DNA of 5,397 nt from Burkholderiales bacterium (GTDB lineage Bacteria > Pseudomonadota > Gammaproteobacteria > Burkholderiales > Burkholderiaceae), in contig CAHJWV010000235.1 in assembly GCA_903643055.1 (NCBI GenBank), positions 1 through 5,397 on the forward strand, given 5' to 3'. Within the stretch, counting starts at the first letter, position 1. Every line of letters begins with the position of its first letter. The position numbers were made by a program, and so were the translations under genes. Shown piece by piece: positions 5,170-5,397 of the stretch. Below the pieces are notes generated by a model that saw only the letters and a list, made by a program, of their open reading frames with translations, was not told the DNA's origin and did not search any database.

Positions 5170-5397
5170 TCACAGCCGCGCCAGGTCGTCGCGCGTGTAG
5201 ACCCGGTCGGTGCCGGCAAGCCGCATGGCCAGCCGCTCCAGCGCGCTCTGCGTCGGCGCCGGCTTGCCGGGCTGCAACAGCGTCAACGGCGCCAGCAGGC
5301 TCAGCACCACGAGCACGGCCGGAATGCGCGAGTGCGGCCGCCCGCGCTGCAGAGCCAGGAAGCTGGCGCTGATGGCAAAGCCGAGCGCATAGCCCGC
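5170..5397 (-). CDS. C-terminal end of an unrecognised membrane protein (5' partial)
   Basis: Reading the minus strand inward from the window edge gives 75 residues in one open frame ending at the TGA (5172-5170). The start lies beyond the right edge. There is a hydrophobic segment at the edge (YALGFAISASFLAL), a short basic turn (QRGRPHSR), a second hydrophobic helix (IPAVLVVLSLLAPLTLL), and a soluble tail of about 30 residues ending DRVYTRDDLARL. The basic turn suggests it is cytoplasmic. Codon third positions are strongly G/C, as in the neighbouring genes. This is the end of a polytopic membrane protein that I cannot place in a family. It runs in the same direction as the four-gene set but is separated from it by 136 bp with a hairpin, so it is probably a separate unit. 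Confidence 0.72.
   Translation of the reverse strand, partial: AGYALGFAISASFLALQRGRPHSRIPAVLVVLSLLAPLTLLQPGKPAPTQSALERLAMRLAGTDRVYTRDDLARL

Noticed and set aside
5070..5392. Plus-strand open frames at the right end
   Set aside because: Ala/Arg/Pro/Ser-rich shadows of the partial minus-strand membrane protein; no ribosome binding site.
1..5397. CRISPR array, tRNA, rRNA, insertion sequence or integrase
   Set aside because: No regularly spaced repeats, no cloverleaf-like segment, no terminal inverted repeats, and no transposase or integrase motifs in any plausible frame.

Overview
The window is G+C-rich with strong G/C preference at third codon positions, and it has the dense, short-gapped gene layout of a proteobacterial chromosome. 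The mix of genes (a HipBA pair, a chromosomal TelA-family protein and a YiaA/YiaB-domain protein) fits a betaproteobacterium of the Burkholderiales best. That assignment is inference from composition and protein style; no rRNA or other marker gene is present.

Layout, left to right. Positions 1-321 (+) hold the 3' end of an unrecognised soluble, helical protein. It converges on a toxin-antitoxin operon on the minus strand: hipB (1838-1530) followed by hipA (1546-326), overlapping by 17 nt. A perfect palindrome with HipB-operator geometry (GTCC-N8-GGAC, 1821-1836) covers the start of hipB. A degenerate second copy lies exactly 40 bp upstream (1861-1876), with an 8-bp tandem repeat between them. 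Upstream of hipBA, also on the minus strand, is a compact set of four genes. In transcription order these are an 80-aa protein with a C-terminal membrane anchor (5033-4791), a 364-aa membrane protein with a predicted periplasmic coiled coil and four cytoplasmic CxxC pairs (4741-3647), a TelA-family 'toxic anion resistance' protein (3632-2409) and a four-helix YiaA/YiaB-type inner-membrane protein (2361-1891). Gaps are 49, 14 and 47 nt. The stop codon of the zinc-ribbon gene lies inside the ribosome binding site of telA, so these two are very likely translationally coupled. At the right edge (5397-5170, minus) is the C-terminal end of another membrane protein. A 136-bp gap containing a hairpin separates it from the four-gene set. 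No stretch longer than 300 bases lacks a gene.

How the parts may work together. The four-gene set looks like an envelope-stress module: three membrane proteins with a helical cytoplasmic TelA partner. TelA-family proteins are known from tellurite and toxic-anion resistance and from Ter-type stress loci, but their biochemistry is unsettled. hipBA is a self-regulated kinase toxin and DNA-binding antitoxin unit. Its HipA keeps the catalytic residues but has Gly and Ala where the phosphorylatable serines of characterised HipA/HipT kinases are expected, which is the most distinctive protein-level observation here. No mobile element, CRISPR array, tRNA or rRNA was seen.
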